From contig JAIUML010000009.1 in the NCBI GenBank assembly GCA_022565595.1, positions 62,001 through 126,000 on the forward strand: 64,000 nucleotides of DNA, in the 5' to 3' direction. Every line of letters begins with the position of its first letter. The stretch's first letter is position 1. The DNA is from Saccharospirillum sp. (lineage in GTDB: Bacteria > Pseudomonadota > Gammaproteobacteria > Pseudomonadales > Natronospirillaceae). Positions 17,297 through 28,287 of the stretch are shown here, piece after piece. Under the pieces are notes generated by a model. The model was not told the origin of the DNA. It saw only the letters and a list, made by a program, of their open reading frames with translations, and did no database searches. The translations under genes were made by a program, and so were the position numbers.

Positions 17297-18056
17297 GCTG
17301 GCCGTTGCCCGTTCATTCGATCGCGCTGCCGCCAGCTACGATCAGGCTGCTCATTTACAACGTCGGGTGGCCGATCGCTTGCTGGAGGCTTTGCCTGCCC
17401 AAGGGGGCGCAGTCGAGTCGGTTGTTGATCTCGGCACGGGCACCGGCTATTGCCTGCCCATACTGCAACAGACACTTCAGCCAAAGGTGCTGACCGCGCT
17501 GGATCTGTCCCCCGCCATGCTCAGGCGTGCACAGCTGCGCTGCCCGGAGGTGCGCCTGGTCCAGGCCGACCTGGAAAACCTGCCTTTTGCTGCCGCCAGT
17601 CAGGACTGGCTGGTCAGCAGCCTGGCTGTGCAGTGGCTGACCACTGCCGAGCATTTTCTGGTGGAGGCGCAACGCGTGCTCAGGCCCGGTGGCCGCTTGC
17701 TGTTCGCCACTCTGGGGCCGGACACCCTGAAAGAGTTGCGCTGGGCCTGGACCCAGATAGACGATCACCCGCACGTGAATACCTTTTTTAAGGAAGACGA
17801 ATGGCACCTTGGTGCACAGAGCGCTGGCCTGAGAGTGTTGAGACATGAACAGGAGCCAGTGACTCTTTATTACCACCAGCCTGCTCAACTGCTGAGCGAA
17901 CTGAAACAGCTTGGTGCCAGCCACGTAGAAGGACGCCAGGGCGGGGTGTCGCCGCTGGCGTTCCGGCGAATGCTCGGGCACTATCAGCGGCGTTTTGGTA
18001 GCGAGCAGGGTTGCCCGGCCCATTGGCAAGTGAGTTATTGGATGATGCAGGCATGA
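17289..18056 (+). CDS. bioC: Malonyl-ACP O-methyltransferase
   Basis: The 255-residue class I SAM methyltransferase methylates malonyl-ACP to start pimelate synthesis on the fatty-acid machinery. Typical features are the ARSFDRAAASYDQAAHLQ opening, the SAM loop VVDLGTGTGYCLPIL and LLFATLGPDTLKELR. I chose the ATG at 17289, inside the bioH end (8-base overlap), because MNKLAVARSFDRAA is the normal BioC N-terminus; the open frame upstream only shadows bioH. The stop overlaps the bioD start as ATGA. Confidence 0.95.
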   Translation: MNKLAVARSFDRAAASYDQAAHLQRRVADRLLEALPAQGGAVESVVDLGTGTGYCLPILQQTLQPKVLTALDLSPAMLRRAQLRCPEVRLVQADLENLPFAAASQDWLVSSLAVQWLTTAEHFLVEAQRVLRPGGRLLFATLGPDTLKELRWAWTQIDDHPHVNTFFKEDEWHLGAQSAGLRVLRHEQEPVTLYYHQPAQLLSELKQLGASHVEGRQGGVSPLAFRRMLGHYQRRFGSEQGCPAHWQVSYWMMQA

Positions 18057-18751
18057 AACAACGATTCTTCATAACAGGTACCGATACCGAAGTCGGCAAA
18101 ACTCGAGTCACGGTTGCCATGCTGGAGGCCTTGAACGAGGCTGGTTTACGCTCGCTCGGGCTCAAGCCTCTCGCCGCCGGCGCAGTAGAGGTTGGTGGGC
18201 GCTGGGTCAATGAGGATGCCCTGGCGTTGCAGGCCGCCGCCAGTCTGGATCTCGACTATGACCTGGTCAACCCGGTCTTGCTGCGTGCTCCCATGGCGCC
18301 GCATCTGGCCGCCGAGCTGGAGCAGAAACGTCTGAGTGTGCAGAGCCTGGCGGGCTACTGCCGCGGTACCTTGATGACTCAGCCTTATGATGTGGCCTTG
18401 ATCGAAGGTGCTGGAGGATGGCGGGTGCCCTTGAACCGTCGTGAAACCCTGGCCGACCTGCCTCGGGCACTGAATTGCCCTGTCATCCTCGTTGTTGGCT
18501 TGAGGCTGGGTTGTTTGAACCATGCCTTGCTCACGGCTGAAGCCATAGAGCGCGATGGCCTGGCTCTGGCCGGCTGGGTCGGTAACAACATTGACCCTGA
18601 CATGGCTGCTCACGAAGCCAACCTGAATACCCTGAAAGCTATGCTGCCGGCGCCCTGCCTTGGGGTGCTGCCCTGGCTGGAAGCAGGGCTTGCTTCGCCG
18701 CAAGGCTGGTTGAATCACCGCCGTCTGACTGAGTACGATTACAAATTGTAA
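18053..18751 (+). CDS. bioD: ATP-dependent dethiobiotin synthetase
   Basis: The 232-residue P-loop enzyme closes the ureido ring of dethiobiotin using CO2 and ATP. The start MKQRFFITGTDTEVGKT contains the Walker A loop, LKPLAAGA holds the substrate lysine region, and IEGAGGWRVPLN is the family's signature. The ATG overlaps the bioC stop (ATGA), marking it as the last gene of the bio operon. No obvious terminator follows. Confidence 0.96.
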   Translation: MKQRFFITGTDTEVGKTRVTVAMLEALNEAGLRSLGLKPLAAGAVEVGGRWVNEDALALQAAASLDLDYDLVNPVLLRAPMAPHLAAELEQKRLSVQSLAGYCRGTLMTQPYDVALIEGAGGWRVPLNRRETLADLPRALNCPVILVVGLRLGCLNHALLTAEAIERDGLALAGWVGNNIDPDMAAHEANLNTLKAMLPAPCLGVLPWLEAGLASPQGWLNHRRLTEYDYKL

Positions 18752-18849
18752 CACCCCTGGCTGAAATACTGGTTAAAATGTAAGCAGTGGTCAGTGTATC
18801 CGCTGTACTCGTATGCAAGGCCAATGTTTCGTGACAACGAGGTGAACGC

Positions 18850-19086
18850 ATGATCAATTCCGCCATGTCGGCCGGCGTTGCTGGCATTCAGACAGGTATG
18901 AACACCCTGGCACGCAGTGGTCAGGAGATTGCGCGTGGCAACATCCCGCCAGAGCAAGGCGGGCCAGACAACCTGATCGAACCCATGGTTCAACAGATTT
19001 ATGGCAAGAATCAGGTTCAGGCCAGCGCCCGAGTGGTCGACATTGCTTCACAGACACTCGGCACCCTGATCGACCTTAAGGTCTGA
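18850..19086 (+). CDS. Small protein with flagellar rod/hook C-terminal motif
   Basis: The 78-residue protein has an N-terminal amphipathic segment (INSAMSAGVAGIQTGMNTLA) and a C-terminal half (EPMVQQIYGKNQVQASARVV then DIASQTLGTLIDLKV) like the C-terminal helix of axial flagellar proteins (FlgC/FlgE/FlgG type). The globular rod domains are absent, so it is either a stand-alone mini axial protein or a regulator that uses the same helix. GAGGTGAACGC precedes the ATG. It is 12 bases upstream of the SprA-like gene; I recall the same pairing in Pseudomonas and relatives. No other flagellar gene is in the window. Function unknown. Confidence 0.75.
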   Translation: MINSAMSAGVAGIQTGMNTLARSGQEIARGNIPPEQGGPDNLIEPMVQQIYGKNQVQASARVVDIASQTLGTLIDLKV

Positions 19087-19098
19087 GGGGAGCGGCTT

Positions 19099-20007
19099 AT
19101 GTCCACGGTCAGCGGTCTTTTCCCTAACGCCATCACGCCCAGCCAGGTTGCCCCGAACGATCCGGCGCAACAGGCCGTGCTCAGGCGAGAGGCAGAAACC
19201 GCGATCTTCCCTCCCGTGGGTGAAACCGAAGCCGTCAGTCGCAACCAGAACCGCGCCACCGAGCGCCCGGCACGACAGGACAGCCAGAAGGATGCGCCTT
19301 CCACTTTACGGCGAGAAACAGCACCGGCCGAGGATCAGAATTCAGAGCCCGAAGCCCGGCTGGAAGGCCGGAACCAGGGGGAGCCGGAGAGTGACCCTGC
19401 AAGGCAAGAGCGCGAGCAGGCAGAACAAGCCAAACAACAGCGCGACATTGAACTGATTCGAGAATTGGCACAGCGGGATCGCGAAGTGCGTGCGCACGAG
19501 CAAGCCCATATGGCCGTTGGTGGCCAGTATGCTGGCCCCATGTCGCTGGTGTTCGAGCGCGGGCCGGATGGTCGACGCTACGCTGTAGCAGGTGAAGTGG
19601 CGATTGACACCAGCCCTATACCCAATAACCCTCAGGCGACCGTGCTCAAGGCCGACCAGATACGTCGTGCCGCCCTGGCACCAGCAGAGCCATCAACACA
19701 GGATCGAAAAGTTGCCGCTCAAGCCATTCAGATGAAGCTCCAGGCGCAGGTGGAAGTGCAGCGAGAACAGCGTTCAGAACGTGAGAATGAGGCGGAAAAT
19801 CGCACTGAAAACCGCGAAACAACTGAAAGCAGCAGCGAAAATCGCCGTGAGCAGCAGGCCGAGAGCAACCGCTCAGACGAATCGACCCGCGATCGCATCA
19901 ACGACCTTCTCGACAAAACACGTGAAGCCAGCGAACGAATTCTGGTGCTGGATCAATATCGCTCGAAAGGCCCCAGCGTCGGCACCAATCTGGATTTCAG
20001 CGTTTAA
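19099..20007 (+). CDS. SprA-family putative metalloprotease
   Basis: The 302-residue protein has a central SprA-related domain (about residues 118-230). This begins RELAQRDREVRAHEQAHMAV and continues GGQYAGPMSLVFERGPDGR, then VAIDTSPIPNNPQATVLKA and RRAALAPAEPSTQDRKVAA. The HEQAH motif (His133, Glu134, His137) is the reason for calling the family putative metalloproteases. The flanks are low-complexity, rich in Glu, Arg, Ser and Asn, and probably disordered, with ENETENR-like runs near 240-285. No signal peptide is evident. GGGGAGCGGCTT precedes the ATG. It follows the mini flagellar-rod-like gene by 12 bases and is likely co-transcribed with it. No substrate is known. Confidence 0.8.
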   Translation: MSTVSGLFPNAITPSQVAPNDPAQQAVLRREAETAIFPPVGETEAVSRNQNRATERPARQDSQKDAPSTLRRETAPAEDQNSEPEARLEGRNQGEPESDPARQEREQAEQAKQQRDIELIRELAQRDREVRAHEQAHMAVGGQYAGPMSLVFERGPDGRRYAVAGEVAIDTSPIPNNPQATVLKADQIRRAALAPAEPSTQDRKVAAQAIQMKLQAQVEVQREQRSERENEAENRTENRETTESSSENRREQQAESNRSDESTRDRINDLLDKTREASERILVLDQYRSKGPSVGTNLDFSV

Positions 20008-20016
20008 TACAGGACA

Positions 20017-20772
20017 CTAGAACCGCTTCGGGTTGGGCGCGTGCCTCAGTTCAGCAAAAATACTCAACTCCCAGGGCCGCATAGCGAGCACCATACCGGT
20101 ACCGAAGGTTTCGGGTAATGGCAGCTTCCCATCTTCCTTGGCCAGTTCATCAAACTCCCGCGCCAGTCGACGCATGCTGTTCTGCATCTGCATATTGGAC
20201 TGGCGGGTAATATTGCCTGCCACGAATACCAGAAGTTCGCCCGCCTTGGGGTTGAACTTGCAGTCAAAGAACTCGCGCGAGATGTACTGCTCGAAAAATT
20301 GATACACGGGTCCGTTATGAATCCACTTGAAATCACGAGACAGCTTGGTTTTTACCCGGTTGCCCGGTAACAACTCGATGATGCCCATACGATCCAGCTT
20401 GGCCAGAATACGGGTTGCTTCGTTGTCATCGACATTGTAAGCGCCGACAATGTCCTCATATTCCCACCGGTTCATCAGCAATTGGCAAAACAGCAACAAT
20501 TTGATGTCCGTCGCCAGTTCCCGTTCGGCTTCCTCGCTCAATTCGTCCAGAATCATGGCGCCTTCGTTCATGCGGGCGAGCAGGTAGCCGAGGTCTGCAC
20601 CGGCCATGCCGAGTATTTCTTCGAGCCTGGCCAGGGTGAAATGGCGCTTGGAAAACATGCGTTTGATATTGGCTTCGCTCAGGCCCAGCTTTTCGCCAAT
20701 GTCGTAATAGGTGATTTTTCGCTCGCGCAGAATTCGCTTCAAGGTATCAACGAGTTGAACGGTCTGGGACAT
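20017..20772 (-). CDS. XRE-type transcriptional regulator with C-terminal sensor-like domain
   Basis: The 251-residue protein starts with a Cro/XRE helix-turn-helix (LKRILRERKITYYDIGEKLG then LSEANIKRMFSKRHFTLARL, about residues 9-55). A second winged-helix-like segment follows (WEYEDIVGAYNVDDNEATRI then LAKLDRMGIIELLPGNRVKT), and then a C-terminal alpha/beta region of unknown function. Homologues are common in marine gammaproteobacteria as uncharacterised regulators. A perfect 7-bp inverted repeat lies 15 bases before the start (20788-20806), consistent with autoregulation. The gene is convergent with the SprA-like gene. Confidence 0.78.
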   Translation of the reverse strand: MSQTVQLVDTLKRILRERKITYYDIGEKLGLSEANIKRMFSKRHFTLARLEEILGMAGADLGYLLARMNEGAMILDELSEEAERELATDIKLLLFCQLLMNRWEYEDIVGAYNVDDNEATRILAKLDRMGIIELLPGNRVKTKLSRDFKWIHNGPVYQFFEQYISREFFDCKFNPKAGELLVFVAGNITRQSNMQMQNSMRRLAREFDELAKEDGKLPLPETFGTGMVLAMRPWELSIFAELRHAPNPKRF

Positions 20773-20787
20773 GGGATTCGGCAGTCA

Positions 20788-20806
20788 AGTAGCAAAATAT
20801 GCTACT
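20788..20806. promoter_or_regulatory. Palindromic operator candidate upstream of the XRE regulator
   Basis: AGTAGCA and TGCTACT, separated by AAATA, form a perfect 7-bp inverted repeat of 19 bases immediately upstream of the XRE regulator start. Its size and place fit an autoregulatory operator. The divergent acyltransferase-like gene starts about 150 bases away and could share it. Confidence 0.5.
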
Positions 20807-20956
20807 AATGGTCGCATATTTCACCACTTTCTGTACAGCGCTTGAGCCCTCCAGGGAGTTCACTACTATGGGTGGGCAAAGGATGGATGTTGATGATCCA
20901 CCCAGACTCAGGTTCCAGTCAAAGGCCGTGACAACAATGAGAAAAGTCGATAATTC

Positions 20957-21958
20957 ATGATAAAACACGCAGTATTTCGCTTGTTGGGTCGCTGGATCAG
21001 CCGAGCTATGCTTGGGCCGGTGCATCTCTATGGGGCCCGTTTGGGACGTGGTGTTGAGGGGCCAGACGTCATTCTGGTGCCGAACCAGTTGGGGCCAACC
21101 GACTGCTGGTTGTTCTGGGCAAAATTGAAAAAGGAACCCATATTTATCGAAAAGAACGAGTTCGCCGATTGTTGGGGGACTCGGTGGTTGAAAGGCTCGA
21201 AGGCATTGCCCGACTTGCCAGAGTCCACCCCGCTCGATCGTATGCAATATTGGCTGGATAATCAGCGCACCCTCATTATTTCACTGGATATCAGCAGTCA
21301 GGCAGCGATCGATGAAGTCAGTGATCAATTGCGTCGACTGGTTGCCTATCGAAAATCGCTGACCGTTCAGGTGGTCACCTTTAACTACGATTTCCGGCTG
21401 CTGCTCGGCAGCCCGGTGCACTGGATCTGGCGCGAGCAGGCGTTGAATCTGGGCAGGGAACCATTGTTGATCGTTCAGGAGTTGCAGGCTTTGCAGAAGA
21501 AAGCCTGGTCGATCAAGGGGTACCAGACCTTGTCGCAATTCCCCCTGTTGCAGCCATCCGGGCGCATTCCGTCGGCGCTGTTGCTGTCCTGGCATGAAGT
21601 CCGTGCTCGTCGTTCCTGGCGCTGGCCAACCCTTTCCGGTTGGTGCTGGCTGCCGCTGGCGGTTATTGCGGTTGTGCTCAATGCCATCCCGCTGGCTATA
21701 GCCTGGTTGACGAATCGCCGTGGGTTGACCTGGCCCAGATACCAGCAGCCCTATTGGTTGGGGCCGGTGTATCTGGTCAATCATCTGTGCGTTCTTGGGG
21801 TGACTGCCCAACTATGGGGTTGGCTTAGTCTGGCCTATCTTCCCTTGATCCTCATTGGCATGCATCCCTTGGGGCGCCTGGCGGATTCGCTGGTCGATCT
21901 GGTGGAAACGGCCGACTCACGTGACATGCGCGAACGCATCATGAATTATTTTGAGTAG
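20957..21958 (+). CDS. Degenerate acyltransferase (LPLAT)-like membrane protein
   Basis: I do not recognise a named family for this 333-residue protein. Its N-terminal half is laid out like a PlsC/LPLAT acyltransferase: a short hydrophobic start, then VILVPNQLGPTDCWLFW (residues 38-54), where the catalytic NHxxxxD would be expected but the histidine is Gln44. FIEKNEFADCWGTRWLKGSK follows, resembling the second and third LPLAT blocks. The C-terminal third has at least three hydrophobic helices (LPLAVIAVVLNAIPLAIAWL, WLGPVYLVNHLCVLGVTAQL, LAYLPLILIGM). It may be catalytically dead or use another nucleophile. The 3' end overlaps the convergent inositol-phosphatase gene by 20 bases. The acyltransferase relation is inferred from motif order only. 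Confidence 0.5.
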   Translation: MIKHAVFRLLGRWISRAMLGPVHLYGARLGRGVEGPDVILVPNQLGPTDCWLFWAKLKKEPIFIEKNEFADCWGTRWLKGSKALPDLPESTPLDRMQYWLDNQRTLIISLDISSQAAIDEVSDQLRRLVAYRKSLTVQVVTFNYDFRLLLGSPVHWIWREQALNLGREPLLIVQELQALQKKAWSIKGYQTLSQFPLLQPSGRIPSALLLSWHEVRARRSWRWPTLSGWCWLPLAVIAVVLNAIPLAIAWLTNRRGLTWPRYQQPYWLGPVYLVNHLCVLGVTAQLWGWLSLAYLPLILIGMHPLGRLADSLVDLVETADSRDMRERIMNYFE

Positions 21959-22763
21959 GCTCTGCGCTGTCATCGCCAAGCACTTTGTAGAGTGCATCGT
22001 GCACGCCTGGGCTGCTGATTAACCAGTTGCGGCCATCGAGCTCGCCAGGCATTGGCGATTCCAGTGGCTTGTAACGGCTCAAGCACGCACCCGCTTCGCG
22101 TGCAATGAGTTGCGCAGCGGCGCTGTCCCAGGGGCTGACGGTTTCATAGTAGGCATCCAATCGGCCGCAGGCGACCCAGCAGATGTCGAGAGCGGCGGAG
22201 CCCAGGCGACGCACATCGGCGCAGACGCTCAAGATGCGGCCAAGGCGGTTGATCAATTCTGGCCGAGTCTCTCGGCTATAAGGAAAGCCGGTGGCGACGA
22301 GCGCGCGCGACAGGTCGGTTGTATCACTGCTTTGAATGACAGCACCATTCAGCCAGGCGCCGACGCCTCGCACAGCGGTAAAGCATTCATTGAGGAAGGG
22401 ATTGAAAACCACAGCAACCTGAGCCAGGCCCTCGTCGTACCAGGCTATGGAAACCGCCACCATGCTGTGTCCGTGGGCGTAATTGACGGTGCCATCAATG
22501 GGGTCGATGACCCAGAGCGGCCCACGCAGTTGTTCGTCGGGTAGCTGTTGAGCAGTTTCTTCGGCGAGAATGGCATCGCCAGCGTAGCTGGCTTGCAGGG
22601 CCTTCTTGATCAGTTTTTCCGCGGCCAGATCGGCATCGGTCACCAGTTCAATGCCGCCTTTGTAGGACTGATCCAACTTGCCCGAGTCACGCCGTTGACG
22701 AATCAACTGGCCGGCTTGTTGTGCCAGGTCGGTCGCGAACCTGAGGCGGTCGCCATGCTGCAT
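21939..22763 (-). CDS. Inositol monophosphatase/CysQ superfamily phosphatase
   Basis: The 274-residue protein has the metal-dependent phosphatase signatures ILAEETAQ (first metal glutamate), WVIDPIDGTVNYAHG (the DPIDGT motif) and SPWDSAAAQLIAREAGA (the third metal aspartate, WD). Substrates in this family range from inositol phosphates to 3'-phosphoadenosine nucleotides and fructose-1,6-bisphosphate. The sequence is closer to the SuhB/IMPase branch than to CysQ, but I do not assign a substrate. AGGGGA precedes the ATG at 22763. It is convergent with the acyltransferase-like gene, overlapping by 20 bases, and divergent from carA with a long leader between. Confidence 0.85.
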   Translation of the reverse strand: MQHGDRLRFATDLAQQAGQLIRQRRDSGKLDQSYKGGIELVTDADLAAEKLIKKALQASYAGDAILAEETAQQLPDEQLRGPLWVIDPIDGTVNYAHGHSMVAVSIAWYDEGLAQVAVVFNPFLNECFTAVRGVGAWLNGAVIQSSDTTDLSRALVATGFPYSRETRPELINRLGRILSVCADVRRLGSAALDICWVACGRLDAYYETVSPWDSAAAQLIAREAGACLSRYKPLESPMPGELDGRNWLISSPGVHDALYKVLGDDSAEPTQNNS

Positions 22764-23089
22764 TCATTTCCCCTTTAAGGTCCTATGCGGGTGGACAGCA
22801 CAAGGCCTGGTCCGGTAAAATCCCCGCAATTTGGGCTCGGCACCCAGATCATTAATTGGCCAGCCTTGTATGGTGTCTGTTGTATCGCATCATGCCCGGC
22901 GGGCGCAGGACAGTTCGACACCTTTTTCATACGCAATTTCTGCTGAGCGGGATGGAGGCTACTCCATCTCGCTTTTTTGCGAAAGGGGGAAGGTGAATTG
23001 TCTGCACGGTCAGGTTGCAGGATTTTGCCGCCTTTTACGCGACTGACCATGATCGTAAGTCCACTCGCATCGAACAGAGGAACGGATCC
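22764..23089 (+). other. Leader region upstream of carA
   Basis: This 326-base gap separates the divergent phosphatase gene from carA. It contains the strong hairpin plus T-run at 22945-22977 and, beyond it, GGTCAG...CTGACC (about 23005-23048), which could form a second, competing stem. A short plus-strand frame crosses it (22831-23046) but has no family resemblance. I found no clear ArgR or PurR box by eye. Confidence 0.45.
22945..22977 (+). terminator. Intrinsic terminator or attenuator in the carA leader
   Basis: GCGGGATGGAG (22947-22957), a GCTA loop and CTCCATCTCGC (22962-22972) form an 11-bp stem with one G-U pair, followed directly by TTTTTT. No plus-strand gene ends upstream: the neighbour is divergent and starts at 22763. 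The site must therefore end either a short leader transcript of carAB, which would make it an attenuator, or a small RNA. Confidence 0.75.
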
Positions 23090-24226
23090 TTGAGTACGCC
23101 AGCCATACTCGCACTCGCTGACGGCAGTCTGTTTCGGGGGACCAGCATTGGTGCTCCGGGAGAATCAATCGGTGAAGTGGTGTTTAACACCGCCATGACC
23201 GGTTATCAGGAAATTCTGACAGACCCTTCTTACGCCCGACAAATCGTCACACTCACCTATCCCCATATTGGCAACACCGGCACCAATTCTGAAGACGAAG
23301 AGTCCGACCATGTCTGGGCCGCTGGCCTGATCATTCGAGATTTGCCGCTGTTGCACAGCAACTTCCGCAGCGAGCAAACGCTGGGTGAATACCTGATCGA
23401 TAACCAGGTGGTCGCCATTGCCGACATCGACACCCGACGGCTGACGCGTCTGTTGCGTGAAAAGGGTGCTCAGAATGGCTGCATCATGGCTGGAGACAAC
23501 CTCGACGAGGCACGCGCTCTCGAGTTGGCCCGTGGTTTTGCTGGCCTCAAGGGCATGGATCTGGCGAAAGAAGTCAGTGTCGGTGAAACCTACAGCTGGC
23601 GCAGCGCCAGTTGGCAATTGGGCAAGGGCCATAGCGATCGTACCGACGACGAATTGCCCTACCATGTGGTCGCTTACGATTACGGCGTGAAGCGAAACAT
23701 TCTGCGCATGCTGGTCGACCGTGGCTGCCGTTTGACGGTCGTGCCCGCTCAGACTCCGGCGAGTGAGGTTCTGGCCCTGAAACCCGATGGCATCTTTTTG
23801 TCCAATGGCCCCGGCGACCCCGAGCCCTGTGATTATGCCATCGAAGCCATAGGTACCTTGCTGGAAACGGAGATCCCTATTTTCGGTATCTGCCTTGGCC
23901 ATCAGTTGCTGGCTCTGGCCAGTGGTGCGAAAACGGCCAAGATGAAATTTGGCCACCACGGTGCCAACCACCCGGTAGAAACCATTGCCAGCAAGACGGT
24001 GATGATTACCAGCCAGAACCACGGTTTCGCAGTCGATGCCGACAGCCTGCCTGAGTCGCTGGAAATGACCCATCGCTCTCTGTTCGATGGCTCACTGCAG
24101 GGTATTCGCCGCAAGGACAAACCCGCTTTCAGTTTCCAGGGGCACCCGGAAGCCAGCCCTGGCCCGCACGATTGCGCGCCTCTATTCGATGAATTCATTG
24201 CCCTGATGCAGGACGGACGACGTTGA
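23090..24226 (+). CDS. carA: Carbamoyl-phosphate synthase small subunit
   Basis: The 378-residue glutaminase subunit supplies ammonia to CarB for carbamoyl phosphate, shared by pyrimidine and arginine synthesis. The N-terminal domain ([14 protein letters not shown], then [20 protein letters not shown]) and the class I amidotransferase domain are complete, with nucleophile [15 protein letters not shown] and [12 protein letters not shown] carrying the His-Glu pair. The start is the TTG at 23090, eight bases after AGAGGA, which gives the normal family length (382 in E. coli); the longer open frame upstream is unsupported. carB follows after 78 bases. Confidence 0.96.
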   Translation: MSTPAILALADGSLFRGTSIGAPGESIGEVVFNTAMTGYQEILTDPSYARQIVTLTYPHIGNTGTNSEDEESDHVWAAGLIIRDLPLLHSNFRSEQTLGEYLIDNQVVAIADIDTRRLTRLLREKGAQNGCIMAGDNLDEARALELARGFAGLKGMDLAKEVSVGETYSWRSASWQLGKGHSDRTDDELPYHVVAYDYGVKRNILRMLVDRGCRLTVVPAQTPASEVLALKPDGIFLSNGPGDPEPCDYAIEAIGTLLETEIPIFGICLGHQLLALASGAKTAKMKFGHHGANHPVETIASKTVMITSQNHGFAVDADSLPESLEMTHRSLFDGSLQGIRRKDKPAFSFQGHPEASPGPHDCAPLFDEFIALMQDGRR

Positions 24227-24276
24227 TCGGAACATCGCAACCCGGCACCGAAAACGGTGCCTGTTCGAATCCGATC
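24225..24276 (+). promoter_or_regulatory. Nested stem-loop between carA and carB
   Basis: GATCGGA (24225-24231, overlapping the carA stop) pairs perfectly with TCCGATC (24270-24276). Inside, GGCACCG-AAAA-CGGTGCC (24244-24261) forms a second perfect 7-bp stem. The 3' part (GTTCGAATCC, then CGCC) looks like a tRNA T-loop and acceptor end, but D- and anticodon arms are missing. The structure could affect carA/carB ratio, RNA stability or processing. Confidence 0.55.
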
Positions 24277-24304
24277 CGCCAACAGCAAGAAGCGAAGCGA
24301 AACC

Positions 24305-27526
<3,222 letters not shown>

Positions 27527-27545
27527 CGCCCAGGCGGCACTGAAG

Positions 27546-27568
27546 AAGGCGCCTTGGGCGCCTTTTTT
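27546..27568 (+). terminator. Intrinsic terminator after carB
   Basis: AAGGCGCC (27546-27553), a TTG loop and GGCGCCTT (27557-27564) are followed by a run of Ts through 27568, 20 bases after the carB stop. This is a canonical rho-independent terminator. Confidence 0.88.
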
Positions 27569-27613
27569 ATTACTCAAGTTCAAGAGTTTGTACAGTTTGA
27601 GAGGCATCACCGG

Positions 27614-27653
27614 TAGCCGGCGCGGACTATTGACACCAGGTGAACTCAGAAAC
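27614..27653 (+). repeat. Short dispersed repeat, copy 2
   Basis: TAGCCGGCGCGGAC and a downstream GTGAAC repeat the element at 13651. Here it overlaps ACCAGGT...ACCTGGT (a 7-bp stem) and lies between the carB terminator and greA. A palindrome GTTGAA-A-TTCAAC follows at 27664-27676. Confidence 0.45.
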
Positions 27654-27721
27654 CTGGTTGTTAGTTGAAATTCAACCCTGTTCGGCCTATTAACGCCGGA
27701 TGGGAGAACTTGTTGTCGCAG

Positions 27722-27742
27722 CGGCGGGTGTTAAACCCGCCG
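27722..27742 (+). promoter_or_regulatory. Hairpin just upstream of the greA ribosome site
   Basis: CGGCGGGT (27722-27729) and ACCCGCCG (27735-27742) form a perfect 8-bp stem. The ribosome site GAGGAGAAGG begins about six bases after it. The hairpin may belong to a structured greA leader; in E. coli the greA leader is known to terminate transcription early, but there is no T-run here. Confidence 0.5.
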
Positions 27743-27763
27743 GTATAGAGGAGAAGGAACAGA

Positions 27764-28240
27764 ATGCAACGTTTCCCAATGACCATAGAAGGCGAAATTG
27801 CCCTGCAAAATGAACTGCGCCAGCTGAAACAGGAAGAGCGGCCCAGAGTCATCAAGGACATCGCCGAAGCCCGTGAACACGGCGATCTGAAAGAAAACGC
27901 AGAATACCATGCCGCTCGCGAACAGCAGGGCTTTATTGAAGGGCGCATCAAGGAAATTGAACACAAATTGGCGCATGCTCAGGTCATCAATGTGCATGAC
28001 ATACCGAATACCGGCAAAGTCATCTTTGGCACCACCGTGACCTTGTTGAACCTCGAAACCGACCAGGGTGTGACCTACAGAATAGTCGGCGAAGACGAAG
28101 CCAATGTGAAGGTCAACAAGATATCGGTCACTTCACCCATAGCACGAGCCCTGATCGGCAAGGAAGAAGGCGACGAAGTGGTCGTCAAGACACCGGGTGG
28201 GGACGTAGAGTACGAAATCGAACTGGTAGAGCACAAGTAA
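27764..28240 (+). CDS. greA: Transcript cleavage factor GreA
   Basis: The 158-residue protein rescues backtracked RNA polymerase. The N-terminal coiled coil carries the tip [20 protein letters not shown] with the acidic residues that enter the secondary channel, followed by the FKBP-like C-terminal domain ([20 protein letters not shown] and the [18 protein letters not shown] block). GAGGAGAAGG precedes the ATG. The order carA-carB-greA is the one usual in Pseudomonas-type genomes. Confidence 0.98.
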   Translation: MQRFPMTIEGEIALQNELRQLKQEERPRVIKDIAEAREHGDLKENAEYHAAREQQGFIEGRIKEIEHKLAHAQVINVHDIPNTGKVIFGTTVTLLNLETDQGVTYRIVGEDEANVKVNKISVTSPIARALIGKEEGDEVVVKTPGGDVEYEIELVEHK

Positions 28241-28247
28241 TCTGCGA

Positions 28248-28265
28248 AAGGAGTTAACACTCCTT
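28248..28265 (+). terminator. Weak terminator-like hairpin after greA
   Basis: AAGGAGT-TAAC-ACTCCTT forms a perfect 7-bp stem eight bases after the greA stop, followed only by ATTCT, so any termination would be partial. The next gene starts 22 bases later; the hairpin could also mask an upstream pseudo-ribosome site. Confidence 0.4.
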
Positions 28266-28287
28266 ATTCTGGGTAAAGGAGCCGGGC

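Noticed and set aside
24225-24282. tRNA gene between carA and carB
   Set aside because: A T-loop-like GTTCGAATCC and a CCGCCA-like end are present, but length is about 55 bases, D and anticodon arms are missing and the T-stem does not pair.
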